From Climacium dendroides (Eukaryota; Streptophyta; Bryopsida; Hypnales; Climaciaceae), in contig OX467091.1 of assembly GCA_950106755.1 (NCBI GenBank), positions 8,325,538-8,389,537 of the forward strand: a DNA stretch of 64,000 nucleotides, given 5' to 3'. Shown here piece by piece: positions 1-9,381 of the stretch. The first letter of the stretch is position 1, and every line of letters starts with the position of its first letter. The position numbers and the translations under genes were made by a program. The notes under the pieces were generated by a model, which ran no database searches, was not told the origin of the DNA, and saw only the letters and a program-made list of their open reading frames with translations.

Positions 1-608
1 ATTTTATATATTTTATATATTTTATATATTTTATATATTTTATATATTTTATATATTTTATATATTTTATATATTTTATATATTTTATATATTTTATATA
101 TTTTATATATTTTATATATTTTATATATTTTATATATTTTATATATTTTATATATTTTATATATTTTATATATTTTATATATTTTATATATTTTATATAT
201 TTTATATATTTTATATATTTTATATATTTTATATATTTTATATATTTTATATATTTTATATATTTTATATATTTTATATATTTTATATATTTTATATATT
301 TTATATATTTTATATATTTTATATATTTTATATATTTTATATATTTTATATATTTTATATATTTTATATATTTTATATATTTTATATATTTTATATATTT
401 TATATATTTTATATATTTTATATATTTTATATATTTTATATATTTTATATATTTTATATATTTTATATATTTTATATATTTTATATATTTTATATATTTT
501 ATATATTTTATATATTTTATATATTTTATATATTTTATATATTTTATATATTTTATATATTTTATATTTTTTATATTTTTTATATTTTTTATATTTTTTA
601 TATTTTTT
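1..608. repeat. 9-bp AT minisatellite
   Basis: An uninterrupted tandem array of a 9-bp unit (ATTTTATAT) fills about 1-567, roughly 63 copies without a visible variant. It then grades into a 10-bp variant with longer T runs up to about 608. The array begins before the window. It contains no gene. Such uniformity suggests recent expansion or an assembly-collapsed satellite. Confidence 0.97.
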
Positions 609-1657
609 AATAATTTTACAAATGGACATCCACTGAATTTTTGGACAATTCCAACAATAGGAAAAGGGAAATAATGTGTAGCCAAGCAAATATTATACTT
701 CTACTTTAGAATTGTTTTCCATCAATGCATCTCTGGAAAGAAAACCTAACAAAGTTGCTATTTTTAGTAGTTTGTATTTTTGAAAAATGCTTTTTGAAGT
801 CTTGTTTTAGCATAAAAAAATCTGATTTTGAAAATGATTGATTACGATTTTTCTATTCAAGATTTTGGGCAAGGGTGTCCATTGCAATCTTGAGGGTTCT
901 TGGAAATGAGCCTCAAATTCTCAAAGATCAAAAAAGGCCTTTGGGCATTTAGGAGTTAAAGCAATCATTTAAGAGTTAATTGCCTTTGGGGGGAAATTAA
1001 ACTTCTTGAAACAATTTTTAGTAAATTTTTGTAGGAATAAAAAATGGAATTGGCATTTAATCCAAGTTCACTTGTTTCATTTTTTTTTGAACTTTTGTGA
1101 AATTAGTTACAAATTCTTGAAGTTAAAATGCAATGGTCACTAAAAACAACTACCTCCTAAAATGTAAATTATTGACACATTGAAGAAAGCAAAATGTACC
1201 TCTATGTCATGATTGCTTTTAGAGCATGGGTACTTTTAGAATAAGCTACCTTAAGGTAAAATAACCTAGGACATGCAAAATGACCAATTTGCTCTATTGG
1301 CATTATTGAATTTAAAAAAAAAAATTCCCCATTTTGAAACAAATGTGAGAATTAGAGAGACCAATTGAACTTATATTTTTTGAACAAAGGATGGATTTGT
1401 TATGAATTTTTGAAGTGTATTGCTTGATTGGCTCAAAAGAATCTCTAAACTATCCTAAAACAAACAAAAGTGTATCCACAATGGTCATCTTACTTAGACA
1501 CTTGAAGTAGTTACAATATTTTCTAACATGACCACAATATGAAGGCCTAAAAAAGTCACTTTTGTGATGAATTTGTATTAAAAAGATCCTACTACACTTA
1601 CTAATCACTCCATCACCATCATCTAAGATATTGATTGTGGCAATTAACTCAATTTAC
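609..1657. other. AT-rich intergenic DNA with a dispersed repeat
   Basis: No gene is seen. About 1050-1657 is a diverged direct copy of sequence at about 12850-13340: both carry a run containing CAATATTTTCTAACATG and a later CATCAC...ATTGAT block in the same order. Around 930-958 lies one end (GGCATTTAGGAGTTAA) of the TTAACCCCTAAA-type repeat family described elsewhere in this window. The copy at 1050-1657 stops exactly where the pogo-like transposon begins. Confidence 0.6.
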
Positions 1658-1659
1658 TA

Positions 1660-1677
1660 AGGTAGGAACACCCATAA
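1660..1677 (+). repeat. Left terminal inverted repeat of the pogo-like transposon
   Basis: AGGTAGGAACACCCATA follows a TA at 1658-1659. It matches the reverse complement of 11908-11924 with one mismatch (AGGTAGGAGCACCCATA). Just inside, CACCCATAACCATTACTTT has a direct, not inverted, partner at about 11811 (CACCCATGACCGTTACTTT), so the subterminal regions share motifs in mixed orientation. Confidence 0.55.
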
Positions 1678-2448
1678 CCATTACTTTAAGGAAAATGGAG
1701 CCTGAAAACAAGTACATGAATTAAGAAAACATTTTTGTTTTGCAAGTAAGAAGGAACTAAAATTTTTGGCATGAATTTCAAACTTTTAGTGGCAAAACAG
1801 TGTTTGCAATCATTTTTCAAAGTCCAAAATCAAAGAAAATGTGAAGTTGTGTGTAGAGGACACTCAAAAAGTTGCTTACTGGAACGTTCACTGTGGTCTG
1901 CGTGTACATTAATAGACTATACGTGACTGTAGATTGGTGGTATGTGGTACTCAAATCTGTCAGAGAAGGATGTTAAACTAAGCTACTTGGGTTAGGGTCA
2001 TGGCGAGGGCAAGTGGTTGGCCCTGTATTGACAAAGGCCCCCCTTGCCGGGATGACAGCACCCATGCGCACCGCCACCTGACCGAACTTCGACATGCGTG
2101 GTCCCCACATCCGCTGTTCGTGCCCTTCTTTGTCGTTTATCGCAACGCCCGTCCTTCTCGTTCATCGCGGCGCGTTGCTCCTGGACTCCGTCGAGACACT
2201 CAGTTGAGAGCCGTTGAGAGACCCGTTTGATGCACGAATGGTGGGTGGTGAAACTTTCGGATTTTGTAAGCTCAATTGTGGCGTGCTGCGTCCGCGCCTC
2301 CTTGCTTCCGTCTCCGATAGCTTTCGCGCTCTTTCTGTCACTTTCTCAGTCGCTCTTGCTCGCGATCTGCTCTCTTCTTCTCCGCTTGCAGTCGTCGGAG
2401 GACCTTGTCTACTTCTCGCTTGGCCTTCTCTTCTAGTCTTTGCGCTTT

Positions 2449-2939
2449 TCATTGCTCTGCTTGAATTTTTCGCTTCTCGCGTTCTTTGGCAACAGCTTCC
2501 TTCCGCGCAACTTTAGCAGTCATGGCAGCGATGTATTCATTTGAAGTCATCAGAATGGATTTAGAATAATCGATGAGCGGCTCCGACGTCTGTGATGCTC
2601 TTCGTGCGCGGCACTCAACCCAAGGGAGAGGGAACAAGTTCCGTTGTACCATGGTCTTTGGACCTTCTTCGCTCTCAGTGCTACTGTTGCCATTGGAATC
2701 ATCACAATCCGACTTTGACTGGATGAAGTACTACTATGGCGACTCTTGAGTTTCAGGGATGAGGTCCTTTGCACCTGCATTACTGGAGACAGCAACCTCC
2801 TCCTCAGCATCGTCCCCATTTTCATCCTCGCAGGGGTCGATGTAACAGGTATTGGGCGCCATGTATTTGTCCATCGCATTGGGCTGTAGTGGCCAGATGC
2901 CAGTGGCTTCAAAGCCCTTCGTTATTTTTATTGATGTGA
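2449..2939 (-). pseudogene. pogo/Fot1-like transposase, 3' part
   Basis: This continues the transposase on the other side of the gypsy insertion. It opens with TSIKITKGFEATGIWPL, matching the conserved segment (LTPxNIxxGFxATGIWPLNP) that follows the catalytic core in DDE_1 transposases, with the same spacing. Joining base 9382 to 2939 keeps the reading frame. An acidic stretch (about 2740-2830) follows. An in-frame TAG occurs at 2734-2736, then the frame stays open through a Lys/Glu-rich coiled-coil tail to a TGA at 2449. More of the same basic tail can be read past that stop to about 2350. The stops look like decay after silencing. Confidence 0.75.
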
Positions 2940-3184
2940 GAATAGACATTTCTTTTATTGATCCTTTTTAATCCTGCCTCTCCAGGTACATGTTTTGATC
3001 TCCCTCTTTCTTCCTCGTTCTGCCTCTTTTCTACTCATCCTCACCCTAACTGCTAAATTGGAACCGTAATTAGGGAACGAAAGCCTAACAAGATTAAGCC
3101 TGCTGCCCTAAACGAATGAAGAACCAGTTAACGTTCAGTTCCTCCGTTCACACCTTGGTGATCAAGTCGAAATTTGCCGCATCA
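2939..3184 (-). repeat. 3' LTR of the gypsy element, truncated
   Basis: It aligns to 9136-9381 with about 7 differences, all C/T or A/G. It begins (element sense) with TGATGCGG directly after the purine tract and stops at the sequence CTATTC, 51 bp short of the end of the 5' LTR, where the transposase coding sequence resumes. The pol frame runs through the purine tract into this LTR and stops at 3162. Confidence 0.85.
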
Positions 3185-4691
3185 TTTCCTCCCCAGACTC
3201 AGAAACCAAACTGGTGCAGTGAGTCTGTTCATTGCGGCTCCTATATAGTTTCAGCTTTGATCCATTATACCACTTGCGTAGAATGACCCCGTTATGGGTG
3301 GTCAACTTATAAGATCCATTATCAGAAGTTTTATAAATGGCAAACGGACCTTGCCACTTCGGCCTAAACTTTTGACCGTGTTGTTTAATAAGCCACTGGT
3401 CTAAGAACATTACCAAATCTCCACGATGAAACTTAACGAATTTCTTTGCGGCGTCATGTCTTGCTTTCCTTCGGCGTTGTAAATTCTCGTAATTTTGCAA
3501 TGCACTCCGTCGCGTCTCATCCAGTTTCTCCAACATCAGAATTCGGTTACGAATTGATTCAGTATCACCCAGGTTGTGGCGCACCGCTGTCCGCAAAGAA
3601 GGAAGTTCAAGCTCGATTGGCATTGTAGCTTCAAACCCAAAGGCTAACTGAAAGGGAGTGTAACCAGTAGCAGTTTTATGAGCAGTTCGGTAGGCCCAAA
3701 GCACCTTACCAATATGCAAATCCCATTCTCTTCGATTCTCCAATATGACTTTCCCGAGTATGTTAATCAGAACCCCATTAGTTTTTTCAACCAATCCATT
3801 AGCCTGTGGATAGTAAGGACTGGATCTCCGGTGCTTAACGGACATTTTTTTCAGTAGCTCGTCCACGAGCTCGTTTACAAAATGAGTCCCCTGGTCGGTG
3901 ACGATCTCTAACGGGCAGCCATATCTGCAAATGATCTGGTTGAACCTAAACTCCACTGCCACCTTCTTATTACACTTCTTAACAGCTGCGGCTTCAGACC
4001 ATTTTGTCAAGTAATCAGTAGCGACGATGAGATACTCGTTTCGTTTTGCCGTCAGAGGAAGAGGACCCACGAAGTCGACACCCCATTTTTCGAAAGCGCC
4101 AGTAGGAAAGATGGGATGTAGTTCGGTATAGGGCTTCACTCTTCTCTCATAAGCCTGGCACTGCGGACAGCTACGACAGAATTGATTACAATCCGCAAAC
4201 AATGAAGGCCAATAATAGCCAGCCTGGAGAACCTTCCTTGCCGTAATGTCAGTGGCAAAGTGTCTGCCACAAGCTCCTTCATGTGACTGCTGGAGAATTT
4301 CTCCAATCTCCTCTGACGTCACCGCTCTTCTCAAGATTCCGTCTTTTCCAGCAAAATATAACTCTTCCCCGATTAAGGTATACGGAAGACTCTTTCTCCA
4401 AACATTACGACGTTGCTGTGCATCAAAGTGAGCAGGTAATGACAAATCTCTCAAATAATTCGCGATATCTCGATAACCGAAATCCTGCGAGGTTGACGCT
4501 ATCCCGACGGAGAAGCACTCTGCGCCATCTGACAAAGCTCCGGTCTCTTCCTGTGAATGCTCGCCCAGTTCCAACAATAAACCAGCATGCTTCGCTTGGT
4601 TACCTTTTTCAGACTTAATTTCTAAATCAAAGGCTTGTAGAGCAATTAATAGCCTCGCCGTTCGACCTTCAGGGTTTGGCTGCTGCACCAA
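3162..4691 (-). pseudogene. Gypsy integrase
   Basis: About 509 codons are in the same frame as RT. The N-terminus is the end of RNase H (RTARLLIALQAFDLEI), then an HHCC zinc-binding region (CRSCPQCQ) and the integrase core with Asp in WGVDFVGPLP, Asp in VTDQGTHF and Glu in ANGLVEKTNG, spaced D35E. The C-terminal part has the GPF/Y-like module (FRPKWQGPFAIYK). No chromodomain is seen. The frame runs across the purine tract and stops inside the 3' LTR at 3162. Confidence 0.88.
3185..3194 (-). promoter_or_regulatory. Polypurine tract of the gypsy element
   Basis: On the sense (minus) strand GGGGAGGAAA lies immediately before the TGATGCGG start of the 3' LTR, the expected place for priming of plus-strand DNA. 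It overlaps the 3' end of the integrase reading frame. Confidence 0.8.
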
Positions 4692-4706
4692 CTGTTTTAG
4701 GCAATC

Positions 4707-5114
4707 TTACTCGCATTGTACCAGTGTCGATAAAGGACTTGACAACAAATAATGCTTAAATTTGGTGCAGGCGAATAACAATGCCACAACTTGCTTTTTT
4801 GACGAGGAATACTTAAGTTTACAATTTGTAAGAATCCTGCTTGCATAATATATCGGATGCGCTCTTCCCGCGTCATCGTTTTGCATTAATATTGCCGCCA
4901 CTGCTTGCTCGTTGGGAGAAGAATTTATGATAAAGCGTTTAGTCCAATCAGGTCCTCTTACCACAGGATAACTAGCGAGACGTTCTTTAATATATCTGAA
5001 TGCCTTTGATTGCTCATCACCCCACACAAAAGAACTTGTTTTATTGAGCAAAGAACTAATCGGCCTCCCAACGCCGGCCAAATTAGGAATGAATTTGTTG
5101 TGATAATTCGTCAT
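4707..5114 (-). pseudogene. Gypsy RNase H (pol connection and RNase H)
   Basis: This short frame carries the connection (NYHNKFIPNLA, FVWGDEQSKAF) and the start of the RNase H domain (RPDW-like segment, AAILMQND, YYASRIL). It is the ordinary gypsy RNase H placed after RT. Several usual residues are degenerate: the expected first Asp region reads IINSSPNEQAVAA. A TAA at 4707 ends it; the frame to the integrase is unchanged. Confidence 0.75.
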
Positions 5115-5123
5115 GCCCCAAAG

Positions 5124-6269
5124 TCATGAAACTTGTTCTCGCATAACAGGCTGCTTCATGTCGAGAATCCTTTGGACCTTGTCGGGATCTACTTTGATTC
5201 CTTGGCAAGACACTACATGGCCTAATAAATGACCTTCCTCAAAGCCCAATTGGCATTTCTCGGGACTCAATGAACAACCATGCTCTCGCAGCCTTTGAAA
5301 TGCAGCTCGCATATTATCCAGATGATCAATCCTCTTTCCGTAAATAGCAAAATCATCCAAATAAACTCTGATAAATTTACCAATAAATGGGCCAAATATT
5401 TTCATCTGGAGTCTTTGGAACGTACCCCCTGCATTACACAGCCCAAAGGGCATGCGAAGATATGTGTACGTACCCCAAGGCGTCGTAAAAGTAGTGTATA
5501 ATACGCTGTCAGGGTGGACCCGCACTTGGTGATAACCTGCGTATCCATCGCAAAAGGAATATAACTCGTGCCCTGTGACTTCATCCAGTAACTCATCTAT
5601 ATGAGGTAAAGGTTGTCGATCTTTCTTCGTGAAACGATTCAAGGCTTTATAATTAATGCAAACCCTCCACTTTCCTCCTTTCTTCGGTACTATGACGACA
5701 GGCGACACCCACTTAGTGTTCTTGACTTCAGTTACGAAACCTCCTTCCAATAATCTATCTAATTCCGCTCGAAGTACAGCCATTCTTTCTGGGGCCATTC
5801 GTCTTTGCTTGGCTCGAACAGGCTTTGCACCAGGAACTAGCTCTATCCGATGCTCGTCGAGTGTAATAGCAGGCAAATCAATATGCTTACTTACAAAAAG
5901 ATCAGCGTACTCAATAACTAACATCTCCATTGAATCACGCTCTTGCATAGACAATGTGGGTCCGAATTTCACCAATCGTAGGAGCTCCTCTCTCCTGGTC
6001 GGAACAATGTCAGGGTCTTCAAGATGTGGCATCAACTCGCTAACCATCTGAGGGAGAACATCAATTGCATACAGCTCTGCTTCTGAATCACTGTCTTCAC
6101 TGGAATCTAGAGACGGGTCAGTACTCCATGTTGACTCATCAGACTCATAGTTTTCTCCTTCTGAAGTAAAACTTGATGAACTTGTGGTTGTGTCGGGCAC
6201 CACTTGTATACTCACTCTGTTGCATGCCCAACCGATCTTCATACGACCTTTCTCCCAGTAATTTACCAC
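5124..6269 (-). pseudogene. Gypsy reverse transcriptase
   Basis: About 381 codons continue the gag-pro frame after one stop. An acidic linker (residues 30-70) precedes the RT fingers and palm: SPVVIVPKKGGKWRVCIN, then FCDGYAGYHQV, then LRMPFGLCNAGGTFQR, and the YLDD active-site box at about 5350-5361. The thumb ends at DKVQRILDMKQP, where a TGA at 5124 interrupts before the RNase H. The catalytic Asp residues are present, so the domain is intact apart from the flanking stops. Confidence 0.9.
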
Positions 6270-6275
6270 TCGAAC

Positions 6276-7976
6276 TTATCGCAACCAAGGTCGGCCAAGA
6301 ATCAAAGGATATCCACCACTCCCTGTTGATATGTCCAAAACGTGAAAGTCTATTTTAACTGTGACCCCATTCACCATGATAGGCATCTGGCAAATTGTTC
6401 CAAGAGATCGAACACAACGTTGGTCTGCTACTTTTAATCTTAACGTCGATGATTTGTCTGGCTTGAGATCAGCTTCCTGCATGAACCAACTTGACATTAC
6501 GTTAACTGCACTTCCTCCGTCGATTAGACATCCGGCTACCTGATGTCCATTCATTGTGGATCCTACTTGCGGCGATTTGGAATCTCCCTTATTTTTATCC
6601 GTGACATGAACTTCTGCCACAAATCGGTTACGACGGGTGCTGATCCCCTGACGTAACTCACGGCGCAACGAAGGACATTTAGCTACCAATTGTCCCACAG
6701 TTACATTAGCCGTTTGTGACCCAAGATCCTGTAAGAGAGAGTATTCTTGCTGGCCGCGACTCAAGAGTAAATCCTCGATGCCTATTTTCCTCTTTGAATG
6801 ACCGGTGGAAACTCGCTTTGCAGACCTTGACTTCTTGCTGATATGCTGCTCAGAGTCTTTCGGTGGACGGCCTCTTTTGGTCATCATAACTTCGGGTTCT
6901 AACTCGAGCTCTTGGGCATTCCCGGCCAATTGGAGCAGATTCACCTCAGCTAGCTTAACGTCCGAGGGAACAACACCCTTCTCTAAATCTGGACAATCGT
7001 TGCGATAATGGCCCTTTCTACCGCATTGGTGACAAGTAATGAACTGCACTGATCTTGTGGGATTCGGACAAGTATCACCACCCGGGCTTTTAGATCTGTT
7101 GCTTCCTTGACTCTGTAATAAGAATAACTTCAGGTCTCTCATCTCCGATACAAGTTGAGAAATCTTTGGATCCTTAGACTCAACCAGGCTAGTCTTTTGA
7201 ATAGCTGATTGCACAGGCACTGGCGAGGGTTGAAGAACTTCCAACGTTGGTTGCACCAACTGCGTGACCATTGGTGTCGATATGGCTGTAATCACCTGCG
7301 GTTGCAAAATACTATCGAGGTTCAACTCCTTCCGTTGAGCCAATGCCAATGCCGCTTCAAATGTTGACAACTCCTTCCACGACACAATTTCTTGGATCGA
7401 TGGTTTTAGACCACTGATGAAGCTTCGAAGAGCCAGCGCATCGATACTTCGCATGTTATCGATGGTAATTCCCGGAAAACCATGACCTTCCTCGGTGTGC
7501 ATGCTTGATAACAAGCTGAGACTCCTTTGGATGCGAGCTTGGAGTTCCCGAACTCTTTCATTGAATTGTCGGACTCTTTCACTGGGCTGCTGTTTGATCA
7601 GACTCAAAGTTCCCAGGAGGCTTTGATAACTCTCTCGTTCTTGAAATTCTGCCACTAAGGCCGTGATCAGGCTAATCCAAGAATTCTTAATCGTAGAAGA
7701 TTGTCTATCATACCAAAAGGACGTCGTGTCATCCAAATGAATTGGAAGTAGCTCGAGCCAAACTTCTTCAGTTCTATCTCCGTTAGCCATGCAAGCCCGC
7801 TTAAACTGCTTCAAGAACCTTTCGGGGTCCTCTCCTTCCTTTCCAACGAAAACAAGTATAGCCACCATGTTGTCCGACGTTTGCTTTTTCCTTAAATTAA
7901 CGAACTCAAGTTCAGCGCCCTGGTTGTCCTTTTGCTCCTTGTAGTTCAAAAATTGCGCCCACAGTGTGTCTTCCAA
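6276..7976 (-). pseudogene. Gypsy gag and aspartic protease
   Basis: The open frame of 566 codons has no ATG at its upstream edge; the first usable ATG is near residue 37. Residues about 45-180 fit the retrotransposon gag domain (WYDRQ, EFQERE and RVREL patterns). A CCHC zinc knuckle, CHQCGRKGHYRNDC, lies at about 314-327. Near residue 485 the protease active site reads DGGSAVN in place of the usual D-[ST]-G, followed by a conserved LILGRPWLR. A TAA at 6276-6278 ends it, and the RT frame continues in the same frame. The stop could be decay or a read-through point; decay is likelier because more stops follow. Confidence 0.85.
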
Positions 7977-7998
7977 GTATCATGTCAATGATCCTTCT

Positions 7999-8418
7999 TT
8001 ACTCCACGTAACTCTGGCGAGCATATTCAATCATTTCGAGCTGCTGATCAACCTCCCAATTTTGACTTCTCAGAATATGTTCAATCTCGATCAATTCAAA
8101 ATACTGCTTTAATCACAGAGTTGCCTCGTAATAAGGACATAAATTATCGGCACGAACCTCCCAGTCTCCGTTCAACTGTCTACAGACTAGCTTTGAATCC
8201 CCGCGTACTTGCAACTTTTGAATCTTCCGGCTTTTAGCTATCTCCAAGCTAGTGATTAATGCTGCGTACTCTGACTCGTTGCACGTCAATTGCTTACCCA
8301 AATCCTGATGAAAAACCTCTCTCACCCCTGCGGGATTTTCCAACACCACTCCAGCGTCGGATCCTGAGACTCTTGAGCTGGAGCCGTCGAAATTTAACTT
8401 CCAGGTATGCATCGACAA
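7999..8418 (-). pseudogene. Extra RNase H domain (RVT_3/Tat-type) upstream of gag
   Basis: The frame starts near WKLNFDGSSS and shows the RNase HI catalytic pattern: Asp in FDGSSS, Glu in NESEYAAL, and Asp in RGDSKLV. A TGA at 8113 ends the open part after 101 codons. The same frame continues to a TAA at about 7999 with a segment (EIEHILRSQ...VDQ) that matches the C-terminal strand and last Asp of the family. This is the second, 'archaeal/plant-type' RNase H (PF13456-like) known from plant Tat elements, where it normally follows the RT-RNase H in pol. Here it lies 5' of gag. The element also keeps the usual gypsy RNase H at 4707-5114. Confidence 0.75.
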
Positions 8419-8498
8419 TGAAAATTATTTTTTTTACTTGGCTTGGACTTTGTAATTCAAAATTTTAAACTTCTTCTTAAGTAATTACACGAGCCAAA

Positions 8499-8822
8499 TC
8501 AAAGCTCCTGGAAAAGAAAAGAAGGCTCAGCGTATGAATCTTCTTTTGCGAAGTATTGGGAATTGATTTCGTCATAATCTCCTAATTTGGTGGGATAGCT
8601 TGCCGACGCGTCTACTATTCCGTATGAGTGTATCTCGAAATCAAAAGTCTGTTCAACTCCTTCATGTACCTGTGGCGCTGCTTCCAGTGGATCCAAAGTT
8701 AAATTAACGAAACCACTTATTAAATTTAAACGATTCTCGACCAAACCCCAGTCTTCATCAGACATAAACTCAACTACCTCCCCGTCGAAATCCTCTAGAC
8801 GAATAGCGTGAGTGAAGCACAT
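8499..8822 (-). CDS. Small unknown ORF in the gypsy 5' leader
   Basis: An ATG-initiated frame of 107 codons lies between the 5' LTR and gag, first in the element's transcript. The product would be acidic (many Asp and Glu) without a signal peptide or membrane segment. I do not recognise a domain. Its place directly before the upstream RNase H frame suggests the two may once have been one leader ORF, but they are in different frames and about 80 bp apart. It could also be chance. Confidence 0.35.
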   Translation of the reverse strand: MCFTHAIRLEDFDGEVVEFMSDEDWGLVENRLNLISGFVNLTLDPLEAAPQVHEGVEQTFDFEIHSYGIVDASASYPTKLGDYDEINSQYFAKEDSYAEPSFLFQEL

Positions 8823-9060
8823 ATTCGCCGTTTTGACTCAAACATCCAGAAACTAGAACGAGGTCAATCGAGAACACCAATCTGCAACTTTCTCGCCTCA
8901 GTTTCTGTCATCGCGCCAGCAGGCAGGAACCGAGCTTCCGATAATTTGACTCCGACTCCGGAGTAAATCCTTACACTGCAAGCCCTCTGAAATCGCAACC
9001 ACAAGACCCTATAACTCTACAAACTAAACTAGCATGGCTCTCACCCTTCGACAAATTCTC

Positions 9061-9082
9061 TCGTGTCCCGGCAACGGAACCA
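9061..9082 (-). promoter_or_regulatory. Primer-binding site of the gypsy element
   Basis: Three bases after the 5' LTR the sense strand reads TGGTTCCGTTGCCGGGAC. It starts with TGG (complement of tRNA CCA) and closely resembles the TGGCGCCGTTGCCGGGGA-type site known from plant Athila/Tat elements, which is primed by a tRNA such as tRNA-Asp. The primer tRNA itself is inferred. Confidence 0.7.
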
Positions 9083-9085
9083 AAA

Positions 9086-9381
9086 TGATACACGAATAAA
9101 TTAACTCTCAACTGACCATGCATAGAGTGGAATCCAGAATAGACATTTCTTTTATTGATCCTTTTTAATCTTGCTTCTCCAGGTACATGTTTTGATCTCC
9201 CTCTTTCTTCCTCGTTCTGCCTCTTTTCTACTCATCCTCACCCTAACTGTTAAACTGGAACCGTAATTAGGGAACGAAAGCCTAACAAGATTAAGCCTAT
9301 TGCCCTAAACGAATGAAGAACCAGTTAACGTTCAGTTCCTCCGTTCACACCTTGGTGATCAGGTCGAAATTTGCCGCATCA
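9086..9381 (-). repeat. 5' LTR of the gypsy element
   Basis: In element sense it begins TGATGCGG at 9381 and ends GTATCA at 9086 (TG...CA ends, 296 bp), followed by a 3-nt spacer and a tRNA-type primer site. The part 9136-9381 aligns with the 3' LTR. The last about 51 bp (9086-9136) has no counterpart there. The end was placed by the TG...CA rule and the adjacent primer site rather than by LTR-LTR alignment. Confidence 0.8.

Larger units (their letters stand above)
2939..9381 (-). mobile_element. Ty3/gypsy LTR retrotransposon (Tat/Athila-like) nested in the pogo-like transposon
   Basis: The element is oriented on the minus strand. It has two LTRs, a primer site, a purine tract, and coding order: two small 5' frames (one an RNase H), gag-zinc knuckle-protease, RT, RNase H, integrase. 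All gag-pol parts lie in one reading frame, broken by three nonsense codons and no frameshift. The LTRs differ at about 7 of 245 positions, all transitions, so insertion was fairly recent but not new. The insertion interrupts the transposase coding sequence. No target-site duplication is present, and the 3' LTR lacks about 51 bp at its outer end, so a terminal deletion probably removed both. Confidence 0.9.

Noticed and set aside
2162..2452. 96-codon minus-strand frame beyond the transposase tail
   Set aside because: It overlaps the continuing transposase frame in another phase; the coiled-coil-like composition comes from the same basic DNA.
9136..9381. 246-bp LTRs with ends AGAATAG...GCATCA, as given by LTR-LTR alignment alone
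   Set aside because: The alignment alone gives no TG...CA end, no target duplication and no adjacent primer site. Extending the 5' LTR to 9086 gives TG...CA and a tRNA-type site three bases later.
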